A model generated the notes under the pieces. That model had not been told where the DNA came from, ran no database searches, and was given only the letters and a program-made list of their open reading frames with translations. 64,000 nucleotides of DNA from Yersinia massiliensis. Its GTDB lineage: Bacteria; Pseudomonadota; Gammaproteobacteria; Enterobacterales; Enterobacteriaceae. Shown in pieces: positions 39,379 to 49,478 of the stretch. The DNA is taken from NCBI RefSeq assembly GCF_003048255.1, contig NZ_CP028487.1:3596001-3660000 (forward strand). The letters run 5' to 3'. The translations under genes and the position numbers were made by a program. Each line of letters opens with the position of its first letter. Position 1 is the first letter of the stretch.

Positions 39379-40287
39379 ATGTCTACCGTTGATTTTAGCC
39401 AACAGCTTGCCGTTCATCAGCAGCGAGTCAATCAGGCGTTACTCCATTTTATTGCGCCCCTCCCTTTTAGCGACAGTGATTTGGTCGAGGCGATGCGTTA
39501 CGGTGCCGTGCTTGGTGGCAAACGTCTACGCCCTTATTTAGTCTATGCCACGGGCCAAATGTTTGGTCTATCGCACACGAATCTTGATGCCCCTGCGGCG
39601 GCAATTGAATGCATACACGCCTACTCATTAATTCATGATGATTTGCCCGCGATGGATGACGATGACTTACGTCGTGGGCAACCGACTTGCCACGTAAAAT
39701 TTGGTGAGGCTAACGCTATTTTGGCGGGTGATGCATTGCAAACACTGGCCTTCTCAATTTTGGCTGAAGCGCCAATGCCCGATGTAACAGATAAAGATCG
39801 CCTCGCGATGATTGCTGAACTCGCCCGAGCCAGTGGTGTTGCTGGGATGTGTGGTGGTCAGGCGCTGGATTTGGAAGCAGAAGCTCGCCAGATTTCATTG
39901 GAAGATCTTGAGCAAATTCATCGTCATAAAACAGGGGCATTGATCCGAGCAGCCGTTCGTCTTGGCGCGCATGCTGCAGGTGCTCCTGGGCGCGCTGCGC
40001 TGCCGCTACTTGATCGTTACGCCGAAGCGATTGGCTTAGCCTTCCAAGTTCAAGACGATATTTTAGACGTTATCGGTGATACCGCTACAATTGGTAAACG
40101 TCAAGGGTCAGATCAGCAACTTGGGAAAAGTACTTATCCCGCACTTTTGGGGCTAGAATGCGCCAAAACCAAAGCCATGGATCTTTATCAGGAAGCGGTC
40201 AGCGCCCTTGATGCCCTTTCAGCGCAATCCTATAACATAGCGCCTTTGCAAGCATTAGCCTGCTTCATTATTCAGCGCGATAACTAG
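39379..40287 (+). CDS. ispA: (2E,6E)-farnesyl diphosphate synthase IspA
   Basis: IspA condenses IPP with DMAPP and geranyl diphosphate to farnesyl diphosphate, the precursor of undecaprenyl phosphate, quinones and haem o (see cyoE). The first Asp-rich motif is DDLPAMDDDDLRRG near 90-103. The second is DDILD near 227. GKRLRPYLVYATG and GGQALDLEAE are also family signatures. The 302 residues compare with 299 in E. coli. Confidence 0.97.
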   Translation: MSTVDFSQQLAVHQQRVNQALLHFIAPLPFSDSDLVEAMRYGAVLGGKRLRPYLVYATGQMFGLSHTNLDAPAAAIECIHAYSLIHDDLPAMDDDDLRRGQPTCHVKFGEANAILAGDALQTLAFSILAEAPMPDVTDKDRLAMIAELARASGVAGMCGGQALDLEAEARQISLEDLEQIHRHKTGALIRAAVRLGAHAAGAPGRAALPLLDRYAEAIGLAFQVQDDILDVIGDTATIGKRQGSDQQLGKSTYPALLGLECAKTKAMDLYQEAVSALDALSAQSYNIAPLQALACFIIQRDN

Positions 40288-40339
40288 AAATAAACCGGCA
40301 GTGCGTGAATGCCAACTTAACTTTTGATATGAGCATCGA

Positions 40340-42199
40340 ATGAGCCTTGATATAGCCAAATACCCGACATTGGCACTTACGCAGACCCCAGAAGAACTGC
40401 GCATGTTGCCAAAAGATAGTCTGCCGAAGTTATGTGATGAACTACGGCAATATTTGCTCGCGTCTGTCAGCCGTTCCAGTGGGCATTTTGCTTCTGGGCT
40501 GGGTGTGGTGGAGCTTACTGTCGCGTTACATTACGTCTACAACACACCATTCGATCATTTGGTGTGGGACGTCGGCCATCAGGCTTATCCCCATAAAATA
40601 TTGACGGGTCGCCGTGAACAGATAGGGACAATTCGCCAGAAAGATGGGTTGCATCCATTCCCTTGGCGCGGTGAGAGTGAATATGACGTGCTTTCTGTCG
40701 GCCATTCTTCAACCTCAATCAGCGCTGGCTTAGGTATGGCCGTTGCCGCAGAACGAGAAGGTAAAGGGCGTCGTACCGTGTGTGTTATTGGCGATGGTGC
40801 GATTACTGCCGGAATGGCTTTTGAAGCCATGAATCATGCGGGTGATATTCACTCAGATATGCTGGTTATTCTCAACGATAACGAAATGTCTATCTCAGAG
40901 AACGTGGGGGGCCTGAACAACCATTTAGCCCAGCTATTGTCTGGGAAACTTTACGCCAGCCTGCGCGAAGGGGGTAAAAAAGCATTTTCTGGCTTGCCGC
41001 CCATTAAAGATCTCCTAAAACGTACCGAAGAACACCTAAAAGGCATGGTCGTCCCAAGTACATTATTCGAAGAATTGGGCTTTAATTATATTGGCCCAGT
41101 CGATGGCCATGATGTACAGGCGCTGACACAGACGCTAAAAAACATGCGTGACCTGAAAGGCCCACAGCTTCTTCATATCATGACCAAGAAAGGTAAAGGC
41201 TACGCACCGGCAGAAAAAGATCCGATCGGCTGGCATGCAGTACCAAAATTTGATCCCGCCTCGGGGACATTACCCAAAAGTCAGGGCGTTCTACCGACTT
41301 ATTCCAAAATATTTGGTGAATGGCTATGCGAAACTGCCGCCAAAGATAGTCAGTTAATGGCAGTGACCCCCGCCATGCGCGAAGGCTCTGGCATGGTGCG
41401 CTTTTCTCGTGAATATCCGCAGCAATATTTTGATGTGGCCATAGCCGAACAGCATGCCGTCACCTTCGCTGCTGGTTTAGCAATTGGCGGCTACAAGCCC
41501 ATTGTCGCTATCTATTCGACATTCCTTCAGCGGGCATATGATCAGTTGATTCATGATGTTGCCATCCAGAATCTTCCTGTCCTGTTCGCCATTGATCGTG
41601 GCGGTTTAGTGGGCGCTGATGGTCAAACCCATCAAGGCGCATTTGATCTCTCCTTTATGCGCTGCATACCTAACATGGTTATCATGGCGCCAAGTGATGA
41701 AAACGAATGCCGCCAAATGTTGCACACGGGGTATCACCACAATGGCCCCGCCGCAGTACGCTACCCACGGGGTAACGGGACAGGAGCGACACTCGAACCA
41801 TTAACCATCCTGCCAATTGGTAAAGGCATCGTTCGCCGTGAAGGAGAGAAAATTGCGCTTCTGTGCTTCGGTACTCTGCTGGATCAAGCGCAACGTGTGG
41901 CCGATAACTTGAATGCTACTTTAGTGGATATGCGTTTTGTCAAACCGCTGGATGAAGAGTTAGTGCTAGAGATGGCTGCCAGCCATGAATTTTTGGTTAC
42001 GATAGAAGAGAACGCCATTATGGGCGGTGCGGGCAGTGGCGTAAACGAGCTGTTGATGGCGAAGCGGCAGTTAGTGCCGGTTCTGAATATCGGTTTACCC
42101 GATCACTTCATTCCGCAAGGCGAACAAGATGAAATGCGTGCCGAATTTGGTCTAGATGCCGCAGGCATACAGCGCCAAATTGACCTTTGGCTCGCCTGA
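40340..42199 (+). CDS. dxs: 1-deoxy-D-xylulose-5-phosphate synthase Dxs
   Basis: Dxs condenses pyruvate and glyceraldehyde 3-phosphate with thiamine diphosphate, the first step of the MEP pathway. The 619 residues match E. coli (620). The ThDP motif [18 protein letters not shown]...NDNEMSIS is at about 153-188. The transketolase pyrimidine domain has [13 protein letters not shown], with the catalytic Glu. It follows ispA by 52 bp, linking precursor supply and prenyl synthesis. E. coli yajO, normally next, is absent here. Confidence 0.98.
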   Translation: MSLDIAKYPTLALTQTPEELRMLPKDSLPKLCDELRQYLLASVSRSSGHFASGLGVVELTVALHYVYNTPFDHLVWDVGHQAYPHKILTGRREQIGTIRQKDGLHPFPWRGESEYDVLSVGHSSTSISAGLGMAVAAEREGKGRRTVCVIGDGAITAGMAFEAMNHAGDIHSDMLVILNDNEMSISENVGGLNNHLAQLLSGKLYASLREGGKKAFSGLPPIKDLLKRTEEHLKGMVVPSTLFEELGFNYIGPVDGHDVQALTQTLKNMRDLKGPQLLHIMTKKGKGYAPAEKDPIGWHAVPKFDPASGTLPKSQGVLPTYSKIFGEWLCETAAKDSQLMAVTPAMREGSGMVRFSREYPQQYFDVAIAEQHAVTFAAGLAIGGYKPIVAIYSTFLQRAYDQLIHDVAIQNLPVLFAIDRGGLVGADGQTHQGAFDLSFMRCIPNMVIMAPSDENECRQMLHTGYHHNGPAAVRYPRGNGTGATLEPLTILPIGKGIVRREGEKIALLCFGTLLDQAQRVADNLNATLVDMRFVKPLDEELVLEMAASHEFLVTIEENAIMGGAGSGVNELLMAKRQLVPVLNIGLPDHFIPQGEQDEMRAEFGLDAAGIQRQIDLWLA

Positions 42200-42204
42200 C
42201 TAAT

Positions 42205-42238
42205 ATTAAAGGCATAACCAGTAGGTTATGCCTTTAAT
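42205..42238 (+). terminator. Terminator of dxs
   Basis: ATTAAAGGCATAACC and GGTTATGCCTTTAAT form a perfect 15 bp stem with a four-base loop, five bases past the dxs stop. The following T-run is modest. Confidence 0.75.
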
Positions 42239-42293
42239 GGCTATTTATCTGAATCTTAGCCGTTCAACTCCCAGCTATTCAATTACCGGTCGT

Positions 42294-42788
42294 TCAAAAT
42301 AAGTTTATTGGCCAGTAGTGTCCGATGACAAAAATAATCGCGGCAGCAATTACCCCAGCAATAATGTCATCAATCATTATCCCCATACCGCCATGAACAT
42401 TACGATCAAACCAGCGAATCGGCCAAGGCTTCCAAATATCAAAGATGCGGAATGCGACAAAACCGGCGGCAACCCATTGCCAATCATTCACTGGCAGTGC
42501 CATCAAGGTAATCCACATGCCGACAAATTCATCCCAGACAATACTGCCGTGGTCATGAACCTTCATATCTTTGGCGGTGCGATGACAGATATAAACGCCA
42601 ATACAGATACTGAACATCACCAACAAGGAGTAAAGCTGCCAAGGTAGCTGAATCAGTAACAACCAGAATGGGATGGCCGCAATAGACCCCATAGTGCCCG
42701 GTGCCCACGGCGACAAACCACTGCCAAAGCCAGTTGCCAACAAGTGCCAAGGGTTAGATAGCCGCAAGCAGCCTTTGGCTTCATCCAT
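42294..42788 (-). CDS. pgpA: Phosphatidylglycerophosphatase A
   Basis: PgpA dephosphorylates phosphatidylglycerol phosphate in the inner membrane. The family signature [14 protein letters not shown] lies near residue 22. [15 protein letters not shown] contains the metal-binding acidic residues, and [15 protein letters not shown] the second site. From the ATG at 42788 it has 164 residues and overlaps the thiL stop by eight bases, indicating coupling. It ends the nusB-thiL-pgpA series. Confidence 0.95.
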   Translation of the reverse strand: MDEAKGCLRLSNPWHLLATGFGSGLSPWAPGTMGSIAAIPFWLLLIQLPWQLYSLLVMFSICIGVYICHRTAKDMKVHDHGSIVWDEFVGMWITLMALPVNDWQWVAAGFVAFRIFDIWKPWPIRWFDRNVHGGMGIMIDDIIAGVIAAAIIFVIGHYWPINLF

Positions 42789-43770
42789 GGGATTTACCCG
42801 TTGAGAAATGATCAAAACCGCGAAAATCCAGATCAACCACTTTCTCTTCACGGAAGAACTTTACCCCTTCCGCCTGCGGCCCGATCTGACCAATGCAAGT
42901 ATAGCTTGCCCCCGTATTGCTGAGTGCAACATCTAATGCACCACGGTTTATTTCGGGTACAGTGAAGCACAGTTCATAATCCTCACCCCCGCTCAGTGCC
43001 CAGCGTAACGCTTGTTCAGCATCGACTTGGTTTTTTAGCGCTTCCGAATAAGGCAAAGCATCAAGTTCAATGCGAGCACCACAATGACTCGCCTTCAAGA
43101 CATGTTGTAAGTCGGAAATTAAACCATCAGAAATATCGATCGCGGAGCTGGCCAGTGACCTCAACGCTTGCCCTTGTAATACGCGAGGTTGTGGGCGTAA
43201 ATGGCGGTGAATTAACGCCGCCCGATCGCTTTCATCGTCGACACGTAATGTATTTTGCAAGATAGCCAGACCTGCCGCACTATCACCCAAAGTACCCGTC
43301 ACGTAAATCCAATCACCAATTCTCGCACCTGCGCGGGTCAATGCCCGACCTTCCGGTACTAAACCTTGAATGGTCAGCGTTAGGCTCAATGGCCCTCGAG
43401 TCGTATCGCCACCAATCAATTGCATACCGTAATAATTAAGCTGATCAAATAGGCTATCACTGAATGCCTGTAGCCAGTCTTCATTGACATTAGGAAGCGT
43501 TAGAGCAAGGGACAACCAGGCAGGATCGGCACCCATCGCAGCTAAATCGCTCAGGTTTACCGCTAGAGATTTATAACCCAAATCGGCGGGATCAATATCC
43601 GCAAGGAAGTGAACGCCAGACACCAGTGTATCCGTACTGATGGCTAACAGCTGTTTTTCTGACACTGTAAGAAGTGCGCAGTCGTCTCCAATACCCAATT
43701 CTACATCCCGGCGATTACTTCTAAACCGGTCAAAGTAGCGGGCAATGAGATCAAATTCACCACATGCCAT
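42781..43770 (-). CDS. thiL: Thiamine-monophosphate kinase ThiL
   Basis: ThiL phosphorylates thiamine monophosphate to the active cofactor used by Dxs. The 329 residues compare with 325 in E. coli. AIR-synthase fold signatures are GIGDDCALL (27-35), [27 protein letters not shown] and [10 protein letters not shown]. It lies 187 bp downstream of nusB, unlike the tight spacing in E. coli, because a structured element occupies the gap. Confidence 0.97.
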   Translation of the reverse strand: MACGEFDLIARYFDRFRSNRRDVELGIGDDCALLTVSEKQLLAISTDTLVSGVHFLADIDPADLGYKSLAVNLSDLAAMGADPAWLSLALTLPNVNEDWLQAFSDSLFDQLNYYGMQLIGGDTTRGPLSLTLTIQGLVPEGRALTRAGARIGDWIYVTGTLGDSAAGLAILQNTLRVDDESDRAALIHRHLRPQPRVLQGQALRSLASSAIDISDGLISDLQHVLKASHCGARIELDALPYSEALKNQVDAEQALRWALSGGEDYELCFTVPEINRGALDVALSNTGASYTCIGQIGPQAEGVKFFREEKVVDLDFRGFDHFSTGKSHG

Positions 43771-43801
43771 AATACAATTCCAAAAATGTTAACCGATATA
43801 T

Positions 43802-43828
43802 GATTAAGGCCGGAACCCGGCCTTAATC
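43802..43828 (-). terminator. Hairpin upstream of thiL
   Basis: GATTAAGGCCGG and CCGGCCTTAATC form a 12 bp stem with a short loop. The minus-strand tail (ATATATCGG) lacks a real T-run, so it may be an attenuator-like or RNA-stabilising hairpin rather than a full terminator. Confidence 0.5.
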
Positions 43829-43839
43829 ATACCTTTCAT

Positions 43840-43931
43840 CATTGGAGCGGTGGCGACACCGATCCCCGAAACACCGGTCGATATCAGCTTATCGGGGTTA
43901 ACTCAATGGCTGCCTAGCTAAGGCTCCAATG
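43840..43931. repeat. Structured palindromic element between nusB and thiL
   Basis: CATTGGAGC (43840-43848) pairs with GCTCCAATG (43923-43931). Inside are a stem from CCCCGA (43864) and TCGGGG (43892) and a short palindrome GCCTAGCTAAGGC (43911-43923). This could fold as a multi-branched stem. It sits inside an operon that has little space here in E. coli, so it is probably an inserted miniature repeat or a processed RNA element. Confidence 0.45.
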
Positions 43932-43957
43932 ACTGTGGGTAGGTCATGATAATGAGA

Positions 43958-44374
43958 TTACTTTTTCTTGCGTACTGACGGAGCAACCTTATCTAGCACG
44001 CCATTGACGAATTTGTGGCTATCTTCCGCACCGAAAGTTTTCGCTAATTCGATCGCTTCATTGATTGCCACTTTATAAGGGACATCATGACGTTTGCTCA
44101 GTTCAAACAGCGCAATACGCAGGACAGCTCTTTCAACCTGGCCTAATTCTTCGAGTTGGCGGGAAAGGACAGGTGCCATCAGCGCATCCAGAGAGGCGGC
44201 GTTAACTGCAACCCCAGACAGCAATTCGCGAAAATAGGCGATGTCTACATCTTTGACATCCTGCTCCGACAGGAACTGTAATTCAACATCAGCGATGTCG
44301 TTTTTAGACAACTGCCAAGAGTAAAGCGCTTGAACAGCGCACTCACGAGCGCGGCGACGAGCAGCAGGTTTCAC
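43958..44374 (-). CDS. nusB: Transcription antitermination factor NusB
   Basis: NusB binds boxA RNA with NusE (S10) during rRNA antitermination. The 138 residues fit the family. The RNA-binding N-terminal Arg-rich helix [20 protein letters not shown] and the C-terminal [29 protein letters not shown] are conserved. The start codon is GTG. It follows ribH by 26 bp. Confidence 0.97.
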   Translation of the reverse strand: MKPAARRRARECAVQALYSWQLSKNDIADVELQFLSEQDVKDVDIAYFRELLSGVAVNAASLDALMAPVLSRQLEELGQVERAVLRIALFELSKRHDVPYKVAINEAIELAKTFGAEDSHKFVNGVLDKVAPSVRKKK

Positions 44375-44400
44375 GGAATTCCCCTTAAACTTAACTAAAT

Positions 44401-44871
44401 TCAGCCTTTAATAGCTTTGATTACATTAATCATTTCAAGCGCGGTCAGGGCAGCTTCTGCACCTTTATTACCCGCTTTAGTACCAGCACGCTCAATTGCC
44501 TGCTCAATACTTTCAGTGGTCAGCACACCAAATGCGATTGGAATGTCGGTGTTCAAGGCCACGGTAGACAAACCTGAACTTGCGCCACCTGCAACATACT
44601 CAAAGTGCGCTGTGCCCCCACGGATAACGGTACCCAAGCCAATAACAGCATCGTAACGATTTGTTTTCGCTAACACATTGGCAACCAGCGGCAACTCATA
44701 AGCACCCGGTACCCAAACAACAGTGATGTTGTCATCAGAGACTTGACCAATGCGTTTCAGGGCATCAATTGCACCGTCCAGCAGGCTGTCGTTGATAAAG
44801 TTGTTAAAACGCGCAATCGCAATCGCCACGCGGGCAGTAGGAGTAGCAACAACACCTTCGATAACGTTCAT
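44401..44871 (-). CDS. ribH: 6,7-dimethyl-8-ribityllumazine synthase
   Basis: Lumazine synthase (ribE in E. coli nomenclature) makes the direct precursor of riboflavin. From the ATG at 44871 it has 156 residues. Substrate-site signatures are [35 protein letters not shown] with the catalytic His, and [34 protein letters not shown] precedes the start. A 20-codon upstream extension is not supported. The 134 bp before it shows no FMN riboswitch. Confidence 0.97.
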   Translation of the reverse strand: MNVIEGVVATPTARVAIAIARFNNFINDSLLDGAIDALKRIGQVSDDNITVVWVPGAYELPLVANVLAKTNRYDAVIGLGTVIRGGTAHFEYVAGGASSGLSTVALNTDIPIAFGVLTTESIEQAIERAGTKAGNKGAEAALTALEMINVIKAIKG

Positions 44872-45005
44872 AGCTTTCCTCAATATGGGTTCGTACCCCG
44901 CAGGGGGGCGGATTCTATCATATTCTTTCACGTCCTGCCCCTGCGCATTTGTAAAACGCGGGCAAGAGAGTGATTAGCAGAGGGATGCTCTGCCAGAAAA
45001 TTTAA

Positions 45006-46115
45006 TTAATACTTCGCTTTCAAGCGCAAACGCAGGTCTGGCCCCACCTGCCTCACATCGCTAAATACAAACTCAGGTGCTTGCGCTAGGCTCGTTAACC
45101 CTGCGAGTTCGCATAAGCCTCGGGCATCACTGCCGAGCAGTTTAGGCGCGATATACACAATCAATTCATCAACCACACCAGCTTGTAGCAGCGCTCCGGC
45201 CAGTTGCGGTCCGGCCTCGACCCAAACTGAATTAATTTGTCGCTTGCCCAATTGCATCATCAACAAAACTAAATCAACACCATTACCATGGCGGGGAAGC
45301 AATATTTGCTCGACATTAGCAGGCCATAGCTGCTCATCAGCCTCAACACGAGCCAGCCAGCATGGGCCTTCTTGCTGTATCACTTTATGCTGCGGCGTCA
45401 CGCGGTTATTGCTATCGAGTATGATACGTACTGGTTGGCGTACCGTATCTTGAGGATACAAAGCTTGGGTTTCGATATCCAACTCATCCCAGCGTACGGT
45501 GAGCGAGGGGTCATCCGCCAAGACAGTGGCGCTCGTACTCAGAATCGCCGCGCTCTCAGCCCGAAACCGCTGAACATCCTGACGGGCCTGTGGCGAGGTA
45601 ATCCACTGACTTTCGCCTGATGCCATCGCCGTTCGACCATCCAAGGAGGCAGCCATTTTCAATTGCAAATAGGGGAAGCCAGTACGCATCCGTTTGAGAA
45701 AGCCAAGATTAACGGCCTCAGCCTGTGCCAACATGAGGCCATGATCGACAGCAATACCCGCTTGCTTCAATTTATACAACCCACGCCCAGCAACCTGCGG
45801 ATTGGGATCCTGCATGGCGGCAACCACATGTACAACACCAGCGTTAATCAATGCATCGGCACAAGGCGGCGTGCGGCCTTGGTGGCTGCAGGGTTCGAGC
45901 GTGACATAGGCGGTAGCACCTCGCGCTTTGTCACCCGCCATACGTAGCGCATGTACCTCAGCATGAGGTTCTCCGGCCCGTAAGTGATAACCTTCACCGA
46001 CAATCTCACCATCACGAACCAGCACACAGCCGACATTAGGGTTAGGATGCGTCGTAAATCGCCCCTTTCGCGCCAATTCGAAGGCGCGAGCCATATAGAA
46101 CTCATCAGACTGCAT
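45006..46115 (-). CDS. ribD: Bifunctional riboflavin deaminase/reductase RibD
   Basis: RibD deaminates and then reduces the pyrimidine intermediate of riboflavin synthesis. The N-terminal deaminase domain binds zinc through His51 (HAEVHAL) and Cys76/Cys85 (PCSHQGRTPPC). The C-terminal reductase domain starts near 150 (LKMAASLDGRTAMASGESQWITS). The 369 residues match E. coli. It lies 87 bp downstream of nrdR. Confidence 0.97.
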   Translation of the reverse strand: MQSDEFYMARAFELARKGRFTTHPNPNVGCVLVRDGEIVGEGYHLRAGEPHAEVHALRMAGDKARGATAYVTLEPCSHQGRTPPCADALINAGVVHVVAAMQDPNPQVAGRGLYKLKQAGIAVDHGLMLAQAEAVNLGFLKRMRTGFPYLQLKMAASLDGRTAMASGESQWITSPQARQDVQRFRAESAAILSTSATVLADDPSLTVRWDELDIETQALYPQDTVRQPVRIILDSNNRVTPQHKVIQQEGPCWLARVEADEQLWPANVEQILLPRHGNGVDLVLLMMQLGKRQINSVWVEAGPQLAGALLQAGVVDELIVYIAPKLLGSDARGLCELAGLTSLAQAPEFVFSDVRQVGPDLRLRLKAKY

Positions 46116-46202
46116 GACTTTCCTTATTATTGCCGCAAGGGCGATATTTCGTTGTAATGAAAGACTCGTGCGTTGTAATAAAAAACTCAGATAACGTATT
46201 GG

Positions 46203-46652
46203 TTAATCTTGCAAACGGGCAATTTCTTCGCCGAACTCACGTATATCTTCAAAACTACGATACACCGAAGCAAAGCGAATATAAGCCACTTTATCCAATC
46301 GTTTCAGCGCTTCCATCACCAGATTACCGACCATCTTAGTGGGGACTTCACGTTCGCCGGTCGCACGTAACTGAGACTTGATATGGCTTATCGCGGTTTC
46401 AACGTCATCTGCACTGACAGGCCGTTTTTCTAACGCTTTTAGCATGCCACGCCGTAATTTATCTTCATTAAATGGCTCACGGACATCATCACTTTTAATG
46501 ACGCGCGGCAAAACCAGCTCGGCGACTTCGAAAGTGGTAAAGCGTTCATTACAATCTAAACACTGGCGGCGACGGCGCACTTGCGAACCATCGCTCACCA
46601 AACGAGAGTCAATGACTTTAGTATCCACAGCGGCACAAAACGGGCAATGCAT
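46203..46652 (-). CDS. nrdR: Transcriptional repressor NrdR
   Basis: NrdR is the ATP/dATP-sensing repressor of ribonucleotide reductase operons. The zinc ribbon uses Cys3, Cys6, Cys31 and Cys34. The ATP-cone domain runs from about 49 to 139 ([21 protein letters not shown]). The 149 residues equal E. coli. It starts the leftward nrdR-ribD-ribH-nusB series; the unknown AT-rich gene ends 71 bp upstream of it. Confidence 0.97.
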   Translation of the reverse strand: MHCPFCAAVDTKVIDSRLVSDGSQVRRRRQCLDCNERFTTFEVAELVLPRVIKSDDVREPFNEDKLRRGMLKALEKRPVSADDVETAISHIKSQLRATGEREVPTKMVGNLVMEALKRLDKVAYIRFASVYRSFEDIREFGEEIARLQD

Positions 46653-46723
46653 AGCGCTTCCTGATGAGTGAACTTAAACATTGCGACAGTTTACCGCGAA
46701 CTGCTGTGACAACAAAGGGTGTA

Positions 46724-49177
46724 TCAGTCGGTGTTGTGCATCATTGGTGCTGTTTTTACGTTAGTAGGTGTGCTCACTTGTGCTTGAGGCTTGGACCACC
46801 ATTCTTTCAGACCGCGGTTTATGGCTCCTTTGCGATATTTCCACGCTTCCATCCAACCTACATCATGGGTATCCAAATAGAAGTCTTGTTGATAAACCAA
46901 GTTATTCATCGCCTTGGTCAATTGTTCACTCATCGCACTTTTTTCTAATTTAGGTTTGCACTTAGTGATGAGATAGTAGATTCCTATACAACATATCCCA
47001 ATAGCAAAGATTGGCGCGAGTGGTGCTATTAAGGGGCTTAGACTACCGGCAATTAGCACGCCAATTGAGAGCCCCGCTACTATGGGCACAACAACCTTAG
47101 CCTTGCTTCTAAATCTTTTAAAATTTAGTGATTTAGATTGCTGCTTGAGGTCAACACACTCAGATGCAATTGAATAACAGAGGGCGAAGGTTAATTTCTT
47201 TGCCAAATCTGCAGGGATAAGGGAGTTGGTAATGAGGTAGTTTAGTGTTTTAGCCTGCTGTTCTATCCGATTAAGCCCTTCGTTAACAATTTGATACTTA
47301 AAGCCATTCAGAACAGTCTTCTCATAATTCTGATTATTTAGGTTTTTATTTAAAATCTCACGAAGATTTCTTATCGTATCGATAGGCTTGTCATTCTTAC
47401 CGCCAAAATAAGTTTCTTTTGTTACACCCCCAAAGACATCCCCCCATTTAACTTGCATCCAACGCTTAGCTGAAATAAAGCAACCTCTCGGTTCGGTATA
47501 ATTTGAGGAATGAATATCGAAAGCTAATAGTTGCTCAAAATGATACTCTTGCAATTGGGCTAGTGACGCGCCTTCTTCAGGCTTCTTTGGGAAAGAATCT
47601 AAAGCGGTACTAATATGTTTTATATGTGGACTAATGAACTCTATTAATTCACTTAGCTTAATTATTTTATCATTTACTGACTCAATCGTATCTGGATTAA
47701 CGACAACAACTACTTTCTCCATACCTAGCAGAGATTGCAATTGCATATAAGCGCCTAGCTTTGATGTTTTCAAATATTCAGTGATTTTATGACTTAATGT
47801 TCCGCTAGCTTTATGTTGTTCTAGCAATGCCGTAAGAACAATTGCAATTTTTTCATTATCATCGGGAAAGCGTCTAACAACCACATGACCATTATCTTCT
47901 AACTCAATTGATATATTTTCCCTGAGCATTGTATTTTGTAAGTCTCGGTGGATTTTTTTACGACGCTCAGCTTGAAACTTCCCCCCCTCGCTGGTCCCGT
48001 TCACGTACTCATTTAATAGCTGCTTCAACAATATGCCGTCATGATTAATCAACTCGGTTTGCTTTGTATAAAAGTCTCCTGGAGCACCTTCCATTTTACC
48101 TAATAACCTTGCTACACATTCATTTTTCGAAAACTCAACTAAGAGATTATAGCGAGAGCTCAAGTGAGTTTCACTAGTATCATTTTTTATCTTATTAAGC
48201 TCATGACATAACTCATCCAAACTGCCAATATTCTCTTTTAAGCCAACAACCTTTTTACCATTAAATTTCTTTACGACCATCTCATTATATATAGCAATCA
48301 TTTCTTCCACATCGGATGTCTGATTGGAAAATGGATTAGTTGATATTGCTGTGATAGCTGTCGACAAATTAGTTTTAACAAGCTTAACAGGCTCTGGGGA
48401 TGAGAATTTTGGCGAGATTAACTCATCGTTCAATAAGCGAACTCTTATTTCAGAAGAAAGATAGCTAATGTTACTTTCTGTTGTATGACACACCTGCTCA
48501 TTTTCATCATCAACTTCCAGCTTAACTAATTGATAAAAATCATTACTATTATCGCGGCTATGGATAATATGTGAAAAGTCATTATTGCCCACTAATTTAT
48601 CAAAAGCCTTTTTAAGGCTACTGCGTTTTATTGAATTTATATAGCTATATATACGATTAATTTCACCGCAAAATTCTGATAGAGTCGTGATATCATCCTT
48701 TAGCTTGATATCTTTACCCCCTTTATATTCACGTAACATAACATCATTATATAACCCCACTAGCCGTGATACTTCGTCTGATTGCGTGTTAAATGGGTTA
48801 TCTGAAGACACTTTAACTTCTTGTGTATCTAAATAAAAATGGTCATTACGCACTTCAAGTCTATAATTTTCGTCTTTCAAAAAATCTTGTTCATTTTTAA
48901 TTGATTCTATTAATACCTTACATTTATTTCGATTATTATTATCTCTAAAATAGTTATTTAGCCCTTCTATAATCTCAGGTACTGAGTGGGCGTCTTCCAT
49001 CAAATTAATTAAGTTGGTGTAGTTACTATCAGTTTTCTTATAACTTACCTCATGTAATAAATTAATTATTCTATCTTTTACTATTTTGTGCGACTCATTG
49101 CTCTCATTTTCATCTGAGGTGATATTAAGTCTACTTACTTGGCTACAACTGATAGGGTGAATGATTACTTGTTTCAC
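46724..49177 (-). CDS. Unknown 817-residue AT-rich protein with internal repeats and membrane hairpin
   Basis: I do not recognise this protein. It has no signal peptide. Three diverged modules of about 90 residues each end in an aromatic motif: HFY at 113-115, DFY at 213-215 and DFY at 368-370. Modules two and three align clearly, NPFNTQSDEV...LYNDV...TLSEFCGEIN with NPFSNQTSDV...IYNEM...SLDELCHELN. Module one aligns more weakly (INLLHEV...SVPEIIEGLN). A mixed helical region covers 380-690. Two hydrophobic segments lie at about 694-713 and 717-737. A tail follows in which QQDFYLDTHDV (763-773) echoes RNDHFYLDTQEV of module one. Base composition is far more AT-rich than the neighbours, mainly in the 5' half, which suggests transfer. 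It replaces E. coli yajI-tsx-yajD. A secreted effector or toxin-like role is only a guess. Confidence 0.8.
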   Translation of the reverse strand: MKQVIIHPISCSQVSRLNITSDENESNESHKIVKDRIINLLHEVSYKKTDSNYTNLINLMEDAHSVPEIIEGLNNYFRDNNNRNKCKVLIESIKNEQDFLKDENYRLEVRNDHFYLDTQEVKVSSDNPFNTQSDEVSRLVGLYNDVMLREYKGGKDIKLKDDITTLSEFCGEINRIYSYINSIKRSSLKKAFDKLVGNNDFSHIIHSRDNSNDFYQLVKLEVDDENEQVCHTTESNISYLSSEIRVRLLNDELISPKFSSPEPVKLVKTNLSTAITAISTNPFSNQTSDVEEMIAIYNEMVVKKFNGKKVVGLKENIGSLDELCHELNKIKNDTSETHLSSRYNLLVEFSKNECVARLLGKMEGAPGDFYTKQTELINHDGILLKQLLNEYVNGTSEGGKFQAERRKKIHRDLQNTMLRENISIELEDNGHVVVRRFPDDNEKIAIVLTALLEQHKASGTLSHKITEYLKTSKLGAYMQLQSLLGMEKVVVVVNPDTIESVNDKIIKLSELIEFISPHIKHISTALDSFPKKPEEGASLAQLQEYHFEQLLAFDIHSSNYTEPRGCFISAKRWMQVKWGDVFGGVTKETYFGGKNDKPIDTIRNLREILNKNLNNQNYEKTVLNGFKYQIVNEGLNRIEQQAKTLNYLITNSLIPADLAKKLTFALCYSIASECVDLKQQSKSLNFKRFRSKAKVVVPIVAGLSIGVLIAGSLSPLIAPLAPIFAIGICCIGIYYLITKCKPKLEKSAMSEQLTKAMNNLVYQQDFYLDTHDVGWMEAWKYRKGAINRGLKEWWSKPQAQVSTPTNVKTAPMMHNTD

Positions 49178-49478
49178 GAAAGTCTCCTTACTGGCAAAGT
49201 ACCTATTGAATACTCATATCTAAAGAAACAATAGTGGACACTCCCTATCTAATCTATCAAATAAAACCAACAACCTATAAAATAAGCTAACTTAACATTT
49301 TTCACTTAATAGATTAAATCTAGTAAATATTGTTATGATTCAATTTTCATATTGAATTAGCTTAAATATCTTCAACTCACCACTCTCAAAAAAAAGCCCC
49401 GACACCCGCTGTATCCTTAATCATTCTAAGGTACAACGAATATCAGGGCTGATTTTCCAAACTATGGCTTACACGCTA
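49178..49478. other. AT-rich gap upstream of the unknown gene
   Basis: This 301 bp gap holds the secF terminator at its right end and a very AT-rich stretch that should contain the promoter of the unknown gene. No unique promoter could be chosen among many AT-rich hexamers. Confidence 0.55.
49388..49450 (-). terminator. Long-stem terminator of secDF
   Basis: The minus strand starts AGCCCTGATA and ends TGTCGGGGCT, then TTTTTTTT. Pairing continues inward through TTGTACCTTA and TAAGGATACAG to a small loop. The stem is therefore about 25 bp, much longer than a usual terminator. It ends the yajC-secD-secF operon. Confidence 0.85.

Noticed and set aside
44872..45005. FMN riboswitch ahead of the riboflavin gene ribH
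   Set aside because: The gap has G/C-rich hairpins but not the conserved RFN helices; in relatives the riboswitch controls ribB, not this operon.
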